From contig CM062380.1 of NCBI GenBank assembly GCA_031310005.1, positions 1 through 64,000 on the forward strand: a stretch of DNA of 64,000 bases. The letters are read 5' to 3'. Each line of letters starts with the position of its first letter. The stretch's first letter is position 1. Positions 1 through 11,700 of the stretch are shown piece after piece. A program made the position numbers and the translations under genes. The notes under the pieces are model-generated. The model was given only the letters and a program-made list of their open reading frames with translations, searched no databases and was not told the DNA's origin. This DNA comes from Dactylellina haptotyla (taxonomy: Eukaryota > Ascomycota > Orbiliomycetes > Orbiliales > Orbiliaceae).

Positions 1-361
1 TCGCTTCGATTCCGTTGACCTAGCCAGGTATAAAATTCAAGGCAAAATCCACTGACAGCTTGGTTATTATTAAACTCGGCGAGAAGGAAGACGGGTATCC
101 ACATTGTAGGCTAAAACCACGTCACGGCAAAAGACAATAATGGCACAATTGATGCAATCAATAGCTCTTCTGCTGAACATGGCTCCGATGGCGATGATAA
201 TTGCGTATGAGATCATGGATCATGTCCCCGAGTATAAATAAGAAGACTTCGACGCCTACATTATATATAGGTGGACCGTGCAAACCTGTGTCATTGCTTC
301 GATAGAACCAGTCTGCCAGTTCTGGACCACCCGAAGCCCCTTCTCGAACGAAACAACCGCT
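1..361. other. intergenic, upstream of the GDSL esterase gene
   Basis: I see no gene here. A TATA-like run (AGTATAAATAAG) at about 231-242 and a second AT run near 260-270 lie about 100-130 bases upstream of the ATG at 362 and are reasonable core-promoter candidates for the esterase gene. Nothing else stands out. Confidence 0.5.
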
Positions 362-1859
362 ATGTTGTTCATTAACTCGTTGGTAGCTCTTGTAGCTACA
401 GTTTCGTGTGCTAGCGCTGCCACTCTATCAAAGCGGGTTCACAATGGCCATTGGATTAACGCTTGGGCCACCATGCCTCAGTTAACAGAAACTTCGAATC
501 TACCTCCAGCACCATTTGTATGTTCGATAGTATCCAGACCCACTTGAGAGTACCCGGTCCTCCTTCTGAAAATGCAATCTCGGCTAACTTGATAACGTTT
601 CCGTTTTAGAATGGTACGAGCGGGGTGTTCGTAAACGCGACAATCCGACAAACATTATTCATGACCATCGGGGCCGACCAGATTCGTATCCGAATCTCAA
701 ACGCTTTTGGCGTCAATGATTTGCCGATATCTGCTGTCTCGGTTGCTCTTCCTGTTGATGGAGCTGCCGGTGTATCTGGAATTCAGACTAGTACCTTGAA
801 ACAAGTGACATTTAGCGGCAGTTCTTCGATTATCGTGCCTAATGGCGGCCTTGTCGTTTCTGACCCGATTGACTTTAAAATCGCCCCTCTCCAAAACATC
901 GCGGTTAGCATGTACCTCGCATCGGGCCAACAAGGATTTTCGGTTACGTCCCATCCAGGATCCAGAACAACCTCTTGGATGACGTTCGGGAACCAAATCA
1001 ATGCCGCTGACTTCACTTCTCCTGATACCGCAAATGTTGCACACTGGTATTTTCTCAGTGCGGTTGAAGCATGGGTTAACGGAGGAGTGAGCTCTTTTGT
1101 TATCGTCGGAGACAGTATCACCGACGGCCGAGGAAGCACTACCAACGGAAACAACAGGTTAGCAAATAAACTCAAACCAAAATATAAATTTCAACTATCC
1201 GAGGAACTTTGGGTATATCCAACTTTCAGATATGCTAACCATTCTTGTTTAGATGGCCCGATCTCCTACTTCGAAACATGCAGAAACAACATTTCACAAG
1301 ACAAATATCGGTTAACAATCAAGCCGCTGGGGGAAACTGTATATTGAATGACGGGCTAGGACCAAACGCGCAAGGAAGAATCGAACGCGATGTGCTTGCT
1401 CAGCCAGGCGTGAAGTTCGCTATGATTTTCGAAGGCGTTAATGACATAGGCACGGCAGCGGCAACGGCGGAGGTGCAGGAAGTTGTGTACCAAAGACTCG
1501 TTCTCGCTTTCAAACAGATCGCGACTCGAGTGCACACTTTTAAGATCCCGCTCTTCGTTGCTACGATTACGCCATTTGGCTCGCCGAATTCGGTATTACA
1601 ACCATACTCCGCACCCGCGAGGGAGGTTACCAGGCTACGTATCAACGATTGGATAAGAAAATCGAAGGGAACAGTATTCGATGCCGTCATAGATTTTGAT
1701 GCTCTACTACGGGATCCAAAGAATGCAACTCAATTGAACCCTATATATGATAGCGGGGACCAGCTACATCCAAGTCTGCAAGGTTATCAATATATTGCTG
1801 ACAAGTTCCCATTGGACTTGTTTGACAAATTTGAGAACGGAGTTGACGGCTTCAACTAG
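362..1859 (+). CDS. secreted SGNH/GDSL-type esterase (lipase/acylhydrolase family)
   Basis: Three exons, 362-517, 610-1157 and 1253-1859, sum to 436 codons plus stop with reading phase kept at both junctions. Residues 1-19 form a signal peptide ending at an Ala-rich cleavage site, so the product is probably extracellular. Block I of the SGNH superfamily is GDSITDG, with the nucleophile Ser near residue 221. A GVNDI block follows, which supplies the oxyanion-hole Asn. The C-terminal block has Asp404 and His407 in GDQLHPS, completing a Ser-Asp-His triad. The roughly 200 residues before the GDS motif resemble the long N-terminal domain of fungal secreted GDSL hydrolases that act on acetyl or acyl esters of plant or fungal polymers. 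The exact substrate cannot be read from sequence. The ATG at 362 was chosen because it begins the signal peptide; an upstream in-frame GTG at 278 would spoil it. Confidence 0.9.
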
Positions 1860-2771
1860 GAAGTTGGAAATACAAAAATTTGTACAGTAAAAAAGCTTCA
1901 GACTAGCTTAGGTCGAATGGTATCCTCCATCCTAGTCTCAATGTAATCTACTAGTCAACTCTGTAGTGTTACCTATATACACGTATACATACCACCGGGT
2001 TTAGTTCCAACAGGATAGACAAATACGATGGCGGCGCGCGTTGCGACATTGGAAGAGAGCGAACCCTACTAAAACCTGGATCGAAGATGGAGACGAAGTA
2101 CCTGGGATGGATAAATTCTCTAAAGCAAAAGTTTGATGGCGTGCCACGTCGTGTTGTCAATGCTATGGAAAATCGTTCAACGAAGTTAGGTTCGGAGAGG
2201 TAAAAGATTGCATATAAAATTTGCAGTTCGACGCGTTTTATAATTTAGGGTGCGTGCCGTTATTACTCCTATCTTATATTCTCCTCGCTTCTCGTGCTTG
2301 GGCAATTAAACCTGTCGATAAGACCCACGTCCGAAGGGCTGAAAATTCCTAAGCGTGACCCTGCAGGGCCGGCCGAACAACAATTGTGCGACCCACCTTG
2401 TTCCTTATCAGGCTAACTCGCTCAGGTGGCGCCCAATCAGCACCGTCAGAACGGTTGTAGCACCGGCCGAAAACAACAAAAACCAAAGCCTGCATAGAGC
2501 TGAGGGCTGAGTGTGCAGTGGGAGCCCCGATCGCGACTCGTGCTCCCATGAGGCGGTTTTCTTTATGGCTTTTTTTTTTTTTTTTTTTATGTGAAGGTTG
2601 GTTTCCAGCCAACCGGCCTGCCCGCTGGCAGCCGCCCTCTGTACAGCGGATGGTCCCTTAAAAGGACCATCCTTTCCGGATGAAAATGTCGCGATCTCTT
2701 CTGAGCTTCTGTCAATTGAGGTTTCAATAGAGAAAACTGGTGGAATTCAGGTTTAGGTTTGGATACTCAGA
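1860..2771. other. intergenic with a GC-rich segment and a poly-T run
   Basis: No convincing gene. The first 450 bases are unremarkable. From about 2340 to 2640 the sequence turns clearly GC-richer than its surroundings and contains a run of 19 T at 2570-2588. A perfect hairpin follows at 2648-2672. This end is also the promoter side of the surface-protein gene that starts at 2772. The 87-codon open frame on the minus strand across the GC-rich part has no recognisable content. Confidence 0.5.
2648..2672. repeat. perfect 9-bp inverted repeat (hairpin), 100 bp upstream of a surface-protein gene
   Basis: GGATGGTCC at 2648-2656 and its exact reverse complement GGACCATCC at 2664-2672 flank a seven-base loop. 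With one mismatch the stem can be extended into the loop. It sits about 100 bases before the ATG at 2772. It could be a binding site for a dimeric regulator or part of the 5' untranslated RNA. The function is not known. Confidence 0.6.
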
Positions 2772-4820
2772 ATGACTTCCCTGGGCGGCCGCACGACTAT
2801 CCTCCTGTTATCTCTTTTAAATATCTTGCAACCTTTGCTTGCCGAGACAATCAGTGTTCAACCAAATGCCAGTAAGGAGCAACCTTTCTCAATTCCAACA
2901 ATCTCACCTTGCATACAAAGCTAACGTGACAATTGCTTGGATTAGCCCATTCTACCCTCTCGCACTGTGGCCCAGATTGCGCAGTAGCATATACGGTCGT
3001 TGAGGTTTCGTGGGCACCTACGGTAGCGACGCTCACTGCATACGGCGGACCGAGCGATGTTGCCAGCTCGAGCTCTATATATTCCCAATACTGGGCGCAA
3101 TTCTCCCCGGAATCGGTCCTAGGATCTGTTGCGACGGACTGGCGGTCGCCGTATTTCACTGCAACCTGCTGTGATACTGCCTACTACATTGCTTCTGGAG
3201 TCACCGCCCAATTCTCAACCACAACTGGAGACCCGGAAATCTGTACGCCAACAGAGATCATATTCACCGGGCAGCCCGTCGGCACAGTGCAGCCCTCCGC
3301 CCCAGCAAGCCTTGCATTTCTTCAGCACGATTGCAGCGTTTCGACAACAGTTATCAAAACCGTCTTGACACAAGTTACCATCTCAGCAGCCACTCCAAAT
3401 CCTCCGACGGGGACGGCCGACGGTCAGAAAACGTGGTGGGATGATTCCGACACAATTACAATACTCGTATCCCCAACTCCGACTCGTAGGTGTCATGCTC
3501 TCAGCCTGTTTTCGATGATATTCTAACACTAGCCGTCCAATAGAATTCACAATATCTTCATGCTCTGTTGGCGGCAATTGTCAGTGGAGCGTGGGAACCA
3601 TGAATTTAGTCTGGGAAGCAACAACGATAACGATTAGCGGAAATGCTAGCGAGCTCGCGTCTCAAGAGGCTGAGCTCTCAACATCCGTCAGAGATACCGA
3701 AGACTGGGTAAACGCGACCAGCGGTTGGGATGGTAGTTTAGGGGCCACTGCACCGTGCTGCGCCACCTCTATCTATCTCGACGATGATTTAATTATCGAC
3801 TATGACGGATATTGCCCAACTACGGTATTAACAGGCTACAGTACGATTCTGCCGCAAGACATCGCATATAGCTTTATAGATGGGGATCTAGCCCATTGCA
3901 ACATCAATATCGGGGGAGGAATAGCAAGCACTAAAACCGCTGTCTATGTTGCCAAACTCACGGCCGATGTTGATGGTGGCACGACTACAACGACCCCACC
4001 AGCCACAAAAGAGCCAGATACAATCCCAACCTCAACCACGACTTCAATTATCACAAAAGATACCGAAGTGATCCATTCCACGACCACGCCAAGGCCAACG
4101 ACAAATCGGCCACGGACTACATCGCGCCAACAGCAACAGAGCCCTTCCCTAGGACAGAGCTCGCGTCCACAGCCACCCATCTCACCACCCAATCAGTCGT
4201 CAAATCCCAACAATCCCGTGAACCCACCGGCTACAAACCCGAACAATAACCCCGTAAACACCGCACTTCCTGTCAATACACCTGGGAATACTCAGAACGG
4301 TGGGGCGCCTGGGGTTTCGACGAACCTCGTGATCCCAGGAACACTTGCTCCACAACCATCGTTGTCCACCATATTTGGCACCTCTCCGATCGAAATTACA
4401 ACCACAGATGCAGCTGGTAGTCAAACGGTAATATCTACGTTCACCACGGTGCCAGTGGGGACGGCAGTCAATATCATCACGACAGATAGCGAGGGAAACT
4501 CCATCACTACTAGAGTTACCTTTACAAATCCAGCGGGCTCTGCGGAGGACTCCTCTCGAACTACTATATTGACAGTGACAACCCGACAAGGAACAGGTTT
4601 CACCGTTGAAACTATAACTAGTATTATCGCTGACGAGACGGGAACGGCTTCTCTTACGAGCGAGGAAACCGGCGCGCCAACAAACTTAAACGAACCTGGG
4701 CCGACTGAGTCGTCAACATCCACTGGGTCACCTTCACAAGCAGCTTCGCAGAATAAACGTATTCCGATATTTGAGCTTATTTCGGGCCTCCTAACTATTG
4801 GTGCCCTTCTATTCCTATAA
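2772..4820 (+). CDS. GPI-anchored, Thr/Ser/Pro-rich cell-surface protein
   Basis: Exons 2772-2871, 2946-3485 and 3544-4820 sum to 638 codons plus stop with phases intact. An N-terminal hydrophobic signal (residues 1 to about 24) is followed by a roughly 200-residue Cys-containing region (CGPDC, TATCCDTAYY and similar pairs) and a second Cys-bearing stretch (SCSVGGNCQW, APCCATSIY). A long Thr/Ser/Pro/Asn-rich stalk follows, with likely heavy O-glycosylation. The last 20 residues are hydrophobic, preceded by small residues and a short basic patch, which is the usual layout of a GPI-attachment signal. I do not recognise the Cys-rich domain as a named family. The protein is probably a covalently attached wall or plasma-membrane protein involved in surface properties or adhesion. 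That role is an inference from architecture only. Confidence 0.8.
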
Positions 4821-5441
4821 AAAAAGTATCTTTGAACTTTTTTGATTTGTTTTTTGAATTCTGGCTAAGAGGCTTTGGATAAACAGGAGTTGCTTTTATG
4901 TTTTCATTTTCTACCCAATAATATATTATGCCATGTTAGATGTTCAGATGCATGAGATGAGACGATTAGAGATGATAATTAATGTCTATTAACTTCAATT
5001 TAATGTTATATGATGGATTGGTTCTACGTCGCGCGCGTCGCTAACACCGCTGCCATACGTGATTCTAGTGGACATCCACATGAAGGCAAGAATCGAAAAT
5101 ACATCATGTCTTTATAGTATAGTATAGCTTTCTAAGCTCTCTTTATGGTGTTCCAGCTTTATCCTGGTATTAAGTGGATCCATTTCTCATCCATTTATCC
5201 GTAAGAAAACAATCGTATTTAACCCGTATATTGCATTGACAATATAATGGGTTTCAGGGATGCAGACACCATCTTCATAGCAACGTGAGTTGGCCACGAC
5301 GTTTGCGTGACTAATGTATCCACTCCAATTCTGCGGTTTCGTGGCTCGCAACTAGTTAAATAACCTCGCCAGCTTCCCTGATTCACACTCGGATGCATTC
5401 TATCGGTAAACTGTCTGGATTATATTCAACTCTCGCCGGCC
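4821..5441. other. intergenic
   Basis: No gene seen. The 3' side of the surface-protein gene begins with an A-run and AT-rich sequence including AATATAT at about 4918-4926, consistent with a polyadenylation region. The rest serves as the upstream region of the phosphatase gene starting at 5442. Confidence 0.5.
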
Positions 5442-6480
5442 ATGACTAGTAAGAACGATATAAACGACGTCAAGATATCCGTCGGATCCGTAAGCCTCGC
5501 CGGGTTGGCTGCGGTTCACAATTGCCGTGATGTTGGGGCCACAATCAACAGATTTTTCGGAAAGCCGTAAGCGTTAGGTTCACATCCTATCCGCATTCGG
5601 TGCCTGGTGATTAACGAGGTTCGAATGCCATAATAGGGTGATGAAGGAAGGCCGCCTCTTTCGGTCTGGTCGCCTTGGTAAAGCCCATCCGCAGAGCTTT
5701 CAAACTTGTCGGCGCGCTTGCTGAACAAAAGGGAAACCCAACCCGACAGACTCCGCGACGCCGGCAGACATGGAGCTGCTCACCGAGTCAACACATCTGA
5801 ACACCATCATCGACCTACGCACCAAAACCGAACTCGAACGCGTCCCTACGAAAAGGGCAGACGGGAACCCCGTCGCAGTCGTGTCCGGCGCTACGGTTTA
5901 CAATATCCCTTATATCAACGACGCGTATATCAGGAAAGCATTGTTGAGCAAACTCCCCTGGCATCGGTTCATCCAAGTCATCGTGTACCATATCCTAGGT
6001 TTCAGAACTGCCGTTGCCAAAATCGTGTCCAGGCTGGTAATCGTCCCCATGGGTCTACGAGGGATCGCATACGAATGTGTAAAGTGGCTGGGACCAGAAA
6101 TTCAACAGACTTTCTCCATATTCTCCGATGAGAGCAGATATCCTACGCTCATCCATTGTACCCAAGGGAAAGACCGAACAGGACTAGCTATACTATTGGT
6201 TTTGCTTGTTCTCTTAGGGGAGAACGACGCAGGCGTCAAGGCTATCGATTATGACTACATGCTCTCTAATGATGGCCTCAAGGGCTTAAGAGAGGAAATG
6301 ATTAAAGAGATGAGGCCATTTGGATATACTGATGAGTTTCTGGAGGCACAAGAAGGATGGGTTGAAGTTGTCGTTGGATTTATCGAAGAAAGAGGCGGTA
6401 TCGAGAAATATCTGGCCAGCGTCGGTGTCAACGCTGATGATTTAAATCGGATACGTAAGTATTTATTGGTTGATAACTAA
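5442..6480 (+). CDS. tyrosine/dual-specificity protein phosphatase, Y_phosphatase3 family
   Basis: Exons 5442-5566, 5619-5677 and 5750-6480 give 304 codons plus stop, with all phases consistent. The start of the protein (AVHNCRDVG) and the stretch GRLFRSGRL joined to DSATPADMELL are the typical opening of this bacterial-like tyrosine phosphatase family (PF13350). TIIDLRT follows. The active-site P-loop HCTQGKDRTG carries Cys198 and Arg204 in the CX5R arrangement, so the enzyme looks active. Family members remove phosphate from phosphotyrosine, and some also act on phosphoinositides. There is no signal peptide, so it is probably cytoplasmic. The splice between Leu and Asp (5677/5750) is required because the unspliced frame hits a stop at about 5722. 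The short open frame at 5706-6131 in another frame is a shadow. Confidence 0.9.
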
Positions 6481-6798
6481 AAGCCTGGTGAGGCCACCCC
6501 TTGAACTTAAGATATGAATCACCCGGCCCCTCTCCGAGTTTAACTTTTCGGCCGTCATTTGGTTTTAATTGAGCCCTTATCAACGGAGTAACAAAGGAAA
6601 TCCACGAATAAACTTTTTGGAATCTATCTACAAAGATAATCACATACTCGATATTGTCTTAGCGATGAGATACCTCGCACCAATTATATCATTATGTTTG
6701 GTTCTAACTCAATACTACAATAAAAGACTCATTAATTGCGAACGTCGCGCAACCGTTCCAAAAAAATAACAGGGCTACCAGGCGTTCCACATAAGATA
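6481..6798. other. intergenic between convergent genes
   Basis: This is 318 bases between the 3' ends of the phosphatase gene (+) and the MFS gene (-). It is AT-rich and I see no coding signal. It probably holds both terminators and polyadenylation sites. Confidence 0.5.
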
Positions 6799-8741
6799 CT
6801 AGATAGTATATCTAAACTCCTCTGATTCTTCCAGCACCATCTCGCCCTTGTCTGCTTTGGCATTCGCCCACTTAAAGTATATCATGAGGCCTGTAGTGTT
6901 GATTATAGTCAGGGAAGCGGCAGTTAGAGCCGCATACAGCCCTGGGTGGTACTTAGGAGCGTCCTGGGGTCTACAATCACATTAGACAACCGTTTGATAA
7001 AGCTTCTCCAAATACACAATAGAATATCTTACCGGAATACCAAACTGCCTGCGATGCCGCCCAGAGCACCCCAAATAACAATAGTAGCCGATGACAAGGC
7101 TCTCTTCCACTGACCACGAATATTGTTCGCTTGGTACGCGAGAGCCAGAGGCACATTCGCACTGGCGCTAGCACAGCAAAAGAAAACGCCGGTATACTTC
7201 GATGCATTTGTTGGAGACCATCCGATCATAACCACTCCCATGATCTCAAGAAGGCAGTTGAAAATGATGACCGGACCTCTAGTCTTGTAGGTATCGCTAA
7301 CCCAGCCAGTAATATAGAGCCAGACAAAGGTGAATGCGTAGGGTGGGATGGTGAGAAGCAGAGACTGAGAAATCGAGAAGCCCATACCTATTCCAGTGGT
7401 TAGCTATGTTGCGAAGCTAGAAATAAACCCTTGACTTACCGGTACGCAGAATAATCGGAAGAAAAAATGCAAGGGCGTATGTCACAACAGCAGAGAGCCC
7501 ATATATAGAACCCAAGAAGTATATTTTAATATCCTTGCCACCACTAAGGAACCGCCGTACGGTAAACTCCTCAAGATGAACATCTCCACGGTCCACTTCT
7601 ATCATTCGAATAACATAGCTAACTTCTGCTTTATTCAAGAACTTGAATGCTTTGTGCGCATCCGCATCAGGGAATGGGACAAGGAAGATAAAGGCTCCAC
7701 AAGCGAGGACAACCGTGATGATTCCTTCCATGATAAAGATCCACCTCTACAGTTCGATGGATTCCATGTTAGCAAAGACCGCACATCTATAAAGCTGCCA
7801 ATCAAGGAATTAAACTTATATCAGCGGGAGTTTATGACATACCCAGCCAGCAAGCCCACCAACACCATTCATTTGCATCAACCCATATCCGAATAGGCCC
7901 TGGACGCACACAAATTGTTAGAACACTGTCTACTCCAATTGTAGATATATCTGTACTAACGCTAAATGCAGATGCAATTGCGGCAAGCATGTACACATAA
8001 GAAAATCGCCGTCCCATTTCATCTAGGCCTAGGAGTTAGTCCCCGCTTTCTTTGACTGTATCCGAAAATGTTCAACTCACATCGAGTGTACCAAGTGCTC
8101 AACAAATAAGCAACGGCAGGGAAGAATCCACCTTCGAAGAGGCCAAGGACCACCCTCAAAGCCAGAAGCTGCTGCCAGCGTTTAACAAAGCCCATACACA
8201 TGACGGTACAACCCCATAGCAAAGCAATCGTTGTAAGAAAGTTGCGTGGACCGAACTTTCGAATTAAGATGGTAGCGAAAGGTTGAACAAGAATATATAG
8301 GGTGAAAAAGACAAGATTGGAAATCGACTTGGTGGAAAAATCAGGTTAGCATTACCAACAGAAGCACCCATGTTTTTCCAATCATGCCCCATCGGCAGCA
8401 TCGAAAAGAAGATGAATAAAGACACATACATATCCATTGTTTTGGACGTTCATTCCAAGTGCAACATTCATACTAACGATATTATATTGTATTAGAAGAG
8501 CTAATCAATAATATTCAATGTCGAAAAGTACTTACCCAGCGACGGAAGCTGTTCCCATATTGTTTCTATCTATGAGCGAGAAGCAATATACCGCACCAAT
8601 GATAATAATGATGCGAAGATCAATACGACGGATGATGCTCTTCTTCTCAGCTTCGGTAAACTCAACGTGATCCGAAGTATGATCATCCCCAGCTTCAAGG
8701 TTCTCCGCGTTCGCGGATTTTTTCTCGTCTACCGAAGCCAT
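6799..8741 (-). CDS. MFS permease, anion:cation symporter (DAL5/TNA1-like) family
   Basis: Eight exons on the minus strand: 8741-8536, 8472-8430, 8327-8081, 8022-7961, 7899-7843, 7746-7440, 7387-7033 and 6970-6799. They sum to 482 codons plus stop with every phase fitting. The N-terminal cytoplasmic tail is acidic. It is followed by LIDRNNMGTASVAG (the family motif in and after TM1), YEMGRR between TM3 and TM4, and GWRWIFIMEG at TM6, which are characteristic of the allantoate/nicotinate/pantothenate-type ACS family. About twelve membrane segments are visible. Members import small organic anions or vitamins with protons. The substrate cannot be decided from sequence. At the C-terminus, FRPQDAPKYHPGLYAALT precedes the last membrane segments, again as in DAL5-type carriers. 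No neighbouring pathway gene hints at a substrate. Confidence 0.9.
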
Positions 8742-11700
8742 TCTGTCGAATTCCGGTATTGAAACGCGGTTTAAAAGGTCTCTTTGGCTAGGTATTGAAA
8801 ACTATACCACCAGTGAAGTTAATAAACACGACTAAAACTCTCCCTGTTGGATAACAACAATTGATGGAAGAGTGTGAGGAGCACAAGGGACTAATGGAGA
8901 TGATAGGAAGAACGATAACGACCTTCGAGGGTAGCCTGCCCTTGATATAGAGATCAGCATCAGAGCTAGGAGCCGCTTAGTCGGATTCACCTGGCCATTG
9001 CTCCCTCGTTCTCTTCTCCCTTCCCTACAAAGAAGACAATGGATGTCAACAAGCAGATACTCTAATGGGCCTGTGCCTATCTCTAAGAGTCGTTCTCGAA
9101 TCAATAAAAGTAGGTCCCAGTTTTTGCCCCCGGCCCCACGGCACTATGCCGCTCTAGGTTGGGAACGGCACGAGAACTACACGTGGAGACCTCAGAATCA
9201 GAACACTTAATGTTGTTTGGATCTTAGGTGTATTGTAGTTATATGCATCCAATTTATCTTGTGGCGCTCGCATCCTCCAGCGACGAGAGAAACTTAAGCT
9301 CTATCCGGAAAGGCTTTATCAGGCCTCGAAGCGATAAATTGGGTAAATAATACTGAACCATTGTTTCGGTCAACGATCCATGAAATTTTGTCTCTAAATT
9401 ACATAATTTAATCGATTTCCTATTAACCAAATAGAGCTACTTACGCGAGATGGCCGAAGTTGGAGTTTTAATCGATCGACTAGTTCACAGAGGCTCTCCA
9501 ACGGCTTTGTTCTTGCTTCTAGAGACAATTCCGGCTCCCTCATATTTCAATTTTAATGCAGGGACCACCAGCTTCCTCCGAGATTCAGAAGTACTTATCA
9601 TAAGTAACATCAGATGCACTACGAATCACGGAGCTCGAGAACCCGATTAGTAAATAGGAGGATGCCACAAACGCCATGGGAGCGGCAGAGACCAGAAGGT
9701 AATTCGCATTGTATACATGAAAATCTATAGTTGAGGCAGAACCCACCTCGGAATAATGAATGTGAGTTTGATGCGAGAATTTCACGGAAGGGTTTGTGGA
9801 TACCATCTCAACTGCTGAACCTCATGAAATCGGCTTTATAAGATTATTATCGCATATTGACAATCAAATACCCCAATATAGGTAGAAGCTAGTCTACAGT
9901 TGTCCGCTCATTTGCTCATGTTAACCATTTATAATTCGTTCGCTATTTGGAGAGAAAATAAAAACGCGTACCGTTTGTACTTATTCGTTCCTCCAAAGAG
10001 TACATGTACAACTAGGTTATCATAACGCCCATGCAGCGCAGAGCTTCAGCCAGGGTTGCAATTCCAGCACTAAACCCTAGGATGGAACGAGCTAGGCCTC
10101 CAGCACCTAACGTCGCAAAACTCAAGAAGTCAGAGCTTGCAATCACTTAGTTATGGCCGTGAACATGCATATGCGCATGCATTTATCTGCACTTCTTCCT
10201 TGTCGAGACGGCGCATTGACTAGTTCGGTCAAACTGTCGGGAGATAGATCTGCAGAAACCATTCATCTCAATCGCTCAAGATGTGTAACTACGATCCTTT
10301 AGGACTAATGCCGGCACACCCCTCTCTGAGCGGAGCCGCCTGGAGCGCCGCCATTAATATTTGCCCCGCACGCAGAATGGGGCCACTGGGGGCGTCCTTG
10401 GCTACCTCTCCCATGACGCTTGACGTACCAATCCAACCAGGCTAACTGACTCTGCTGCGAAGATCTTTCAACGAAAGACAATATTTTCGGGGTTTCTCGC
10501 TGGGTGTTGTTTGCGTTCTCTTGTTGCACTACGCTTGCTGCTCCACTATGAAAAGACGCTAAAATCAGGCAAATGGCTGGTCATTTCGATCTCATACAAA
10601 CTCATATTCTAAATCGTGTTAATGCATTAATATTCTACCCGATACCAATTATTCGGTAGCGAACGGTTAATACAGCTTCCAGTTATAGAATGCATCGAAT
10701 TTCCAAATTCATCCTTACATGAGCGTTGAGACAGCAGCGTCGCGTTGGTTCGAATGTTTCGTTCACGATCGAAACCCACTGAAAACAAGTTCAAGCCTGG
10801 CGAATCTATCCCGCAGCTGTGAACTAAATTAGAGTTCAGAACATCCGGGGGATTATCCATGGCCAGGGGTGGGAATCGGTTCATGATTGGTTGATGTAAG
10901 TGCATCAACTGAATGTTGACCTCAAGTGGATCAATTGACACCTTGCGACGGATAGTGGCTTGACAATGTGGACGGATCCGCGTGATAGCAAACGAAGACT
11001 TTCAAAGGATGTTATGAAAATGAAATTGAAGATGGAACCGTACTGGGTAACCACTTAGTCTCGTTGCCAGAAACACTCAGGAAAACACTTAAGGAATACG
11101 GGTTTTGGCTTGGCCGATTGCGACTGGTCCACCCTCAGTGCTGCAGTGGGGCGATTGATAGCAATGACAATGCACAGACAAATGTATCCAAACACAGTCA
11201 AGAGTGGAGACTTAACAAACATAAATATATAGACGTAAGAAACACTTTGTCAACCCAACTCATTGACGAGTGGCGGCGACCCGACACACTTCCAATGACT
11301 AGTCAATTTTAGCTCACGGATTAGAGCCCAAACACTGGAAACAGGAGATCCCACTAGTATTCTCAGCACAAACCTTTTAATCATCTGATGTCGAAAACAA
11401 CGTCAGTTCGGCTAATGATCGTCACGAGGGTTCTTTCCTAGTCGTCTATTTCCTAATAAGTGGAATGGAACGATGTTTTAGATTTTAAAATATCTCGTCT
11501 CGTTCGACTCGTAACGAAATATTTCAAGAATATTATCTTGAAGCTTATTTAGCCCGTACACCTTTCCGATGGAGCGATGGAGCCCATGAAGCCGCGGATA
11601 TCAGCAAAGTGACAAGTTCCAAGGAAGAATGTATTCAAATTGGGCCATAGATCACTGGACATTGACGTAGAATAACCGAGAAATTCGAACCTGTAGACGA

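Noticed and set aside
697-1175. Minus-strand frames inside the GDSL esterase gene
   Set aside because: Antisense shadows; no motif, while the plus strand carries all catalytic blocks.
5706-6131. 141-codon frame overlapping the phosphatase gene
   Set aside because: Wrong frame relative to the P-loop and to the family-conserved residues; Arg/Pro-rich shadow of the real exon.
7576-7896. 106-codon plus-strand frame within the first MFS gene
   Set aside because: Antisense shadow crossing two exons and an intron of the well-supported minus-strand transporter gene.
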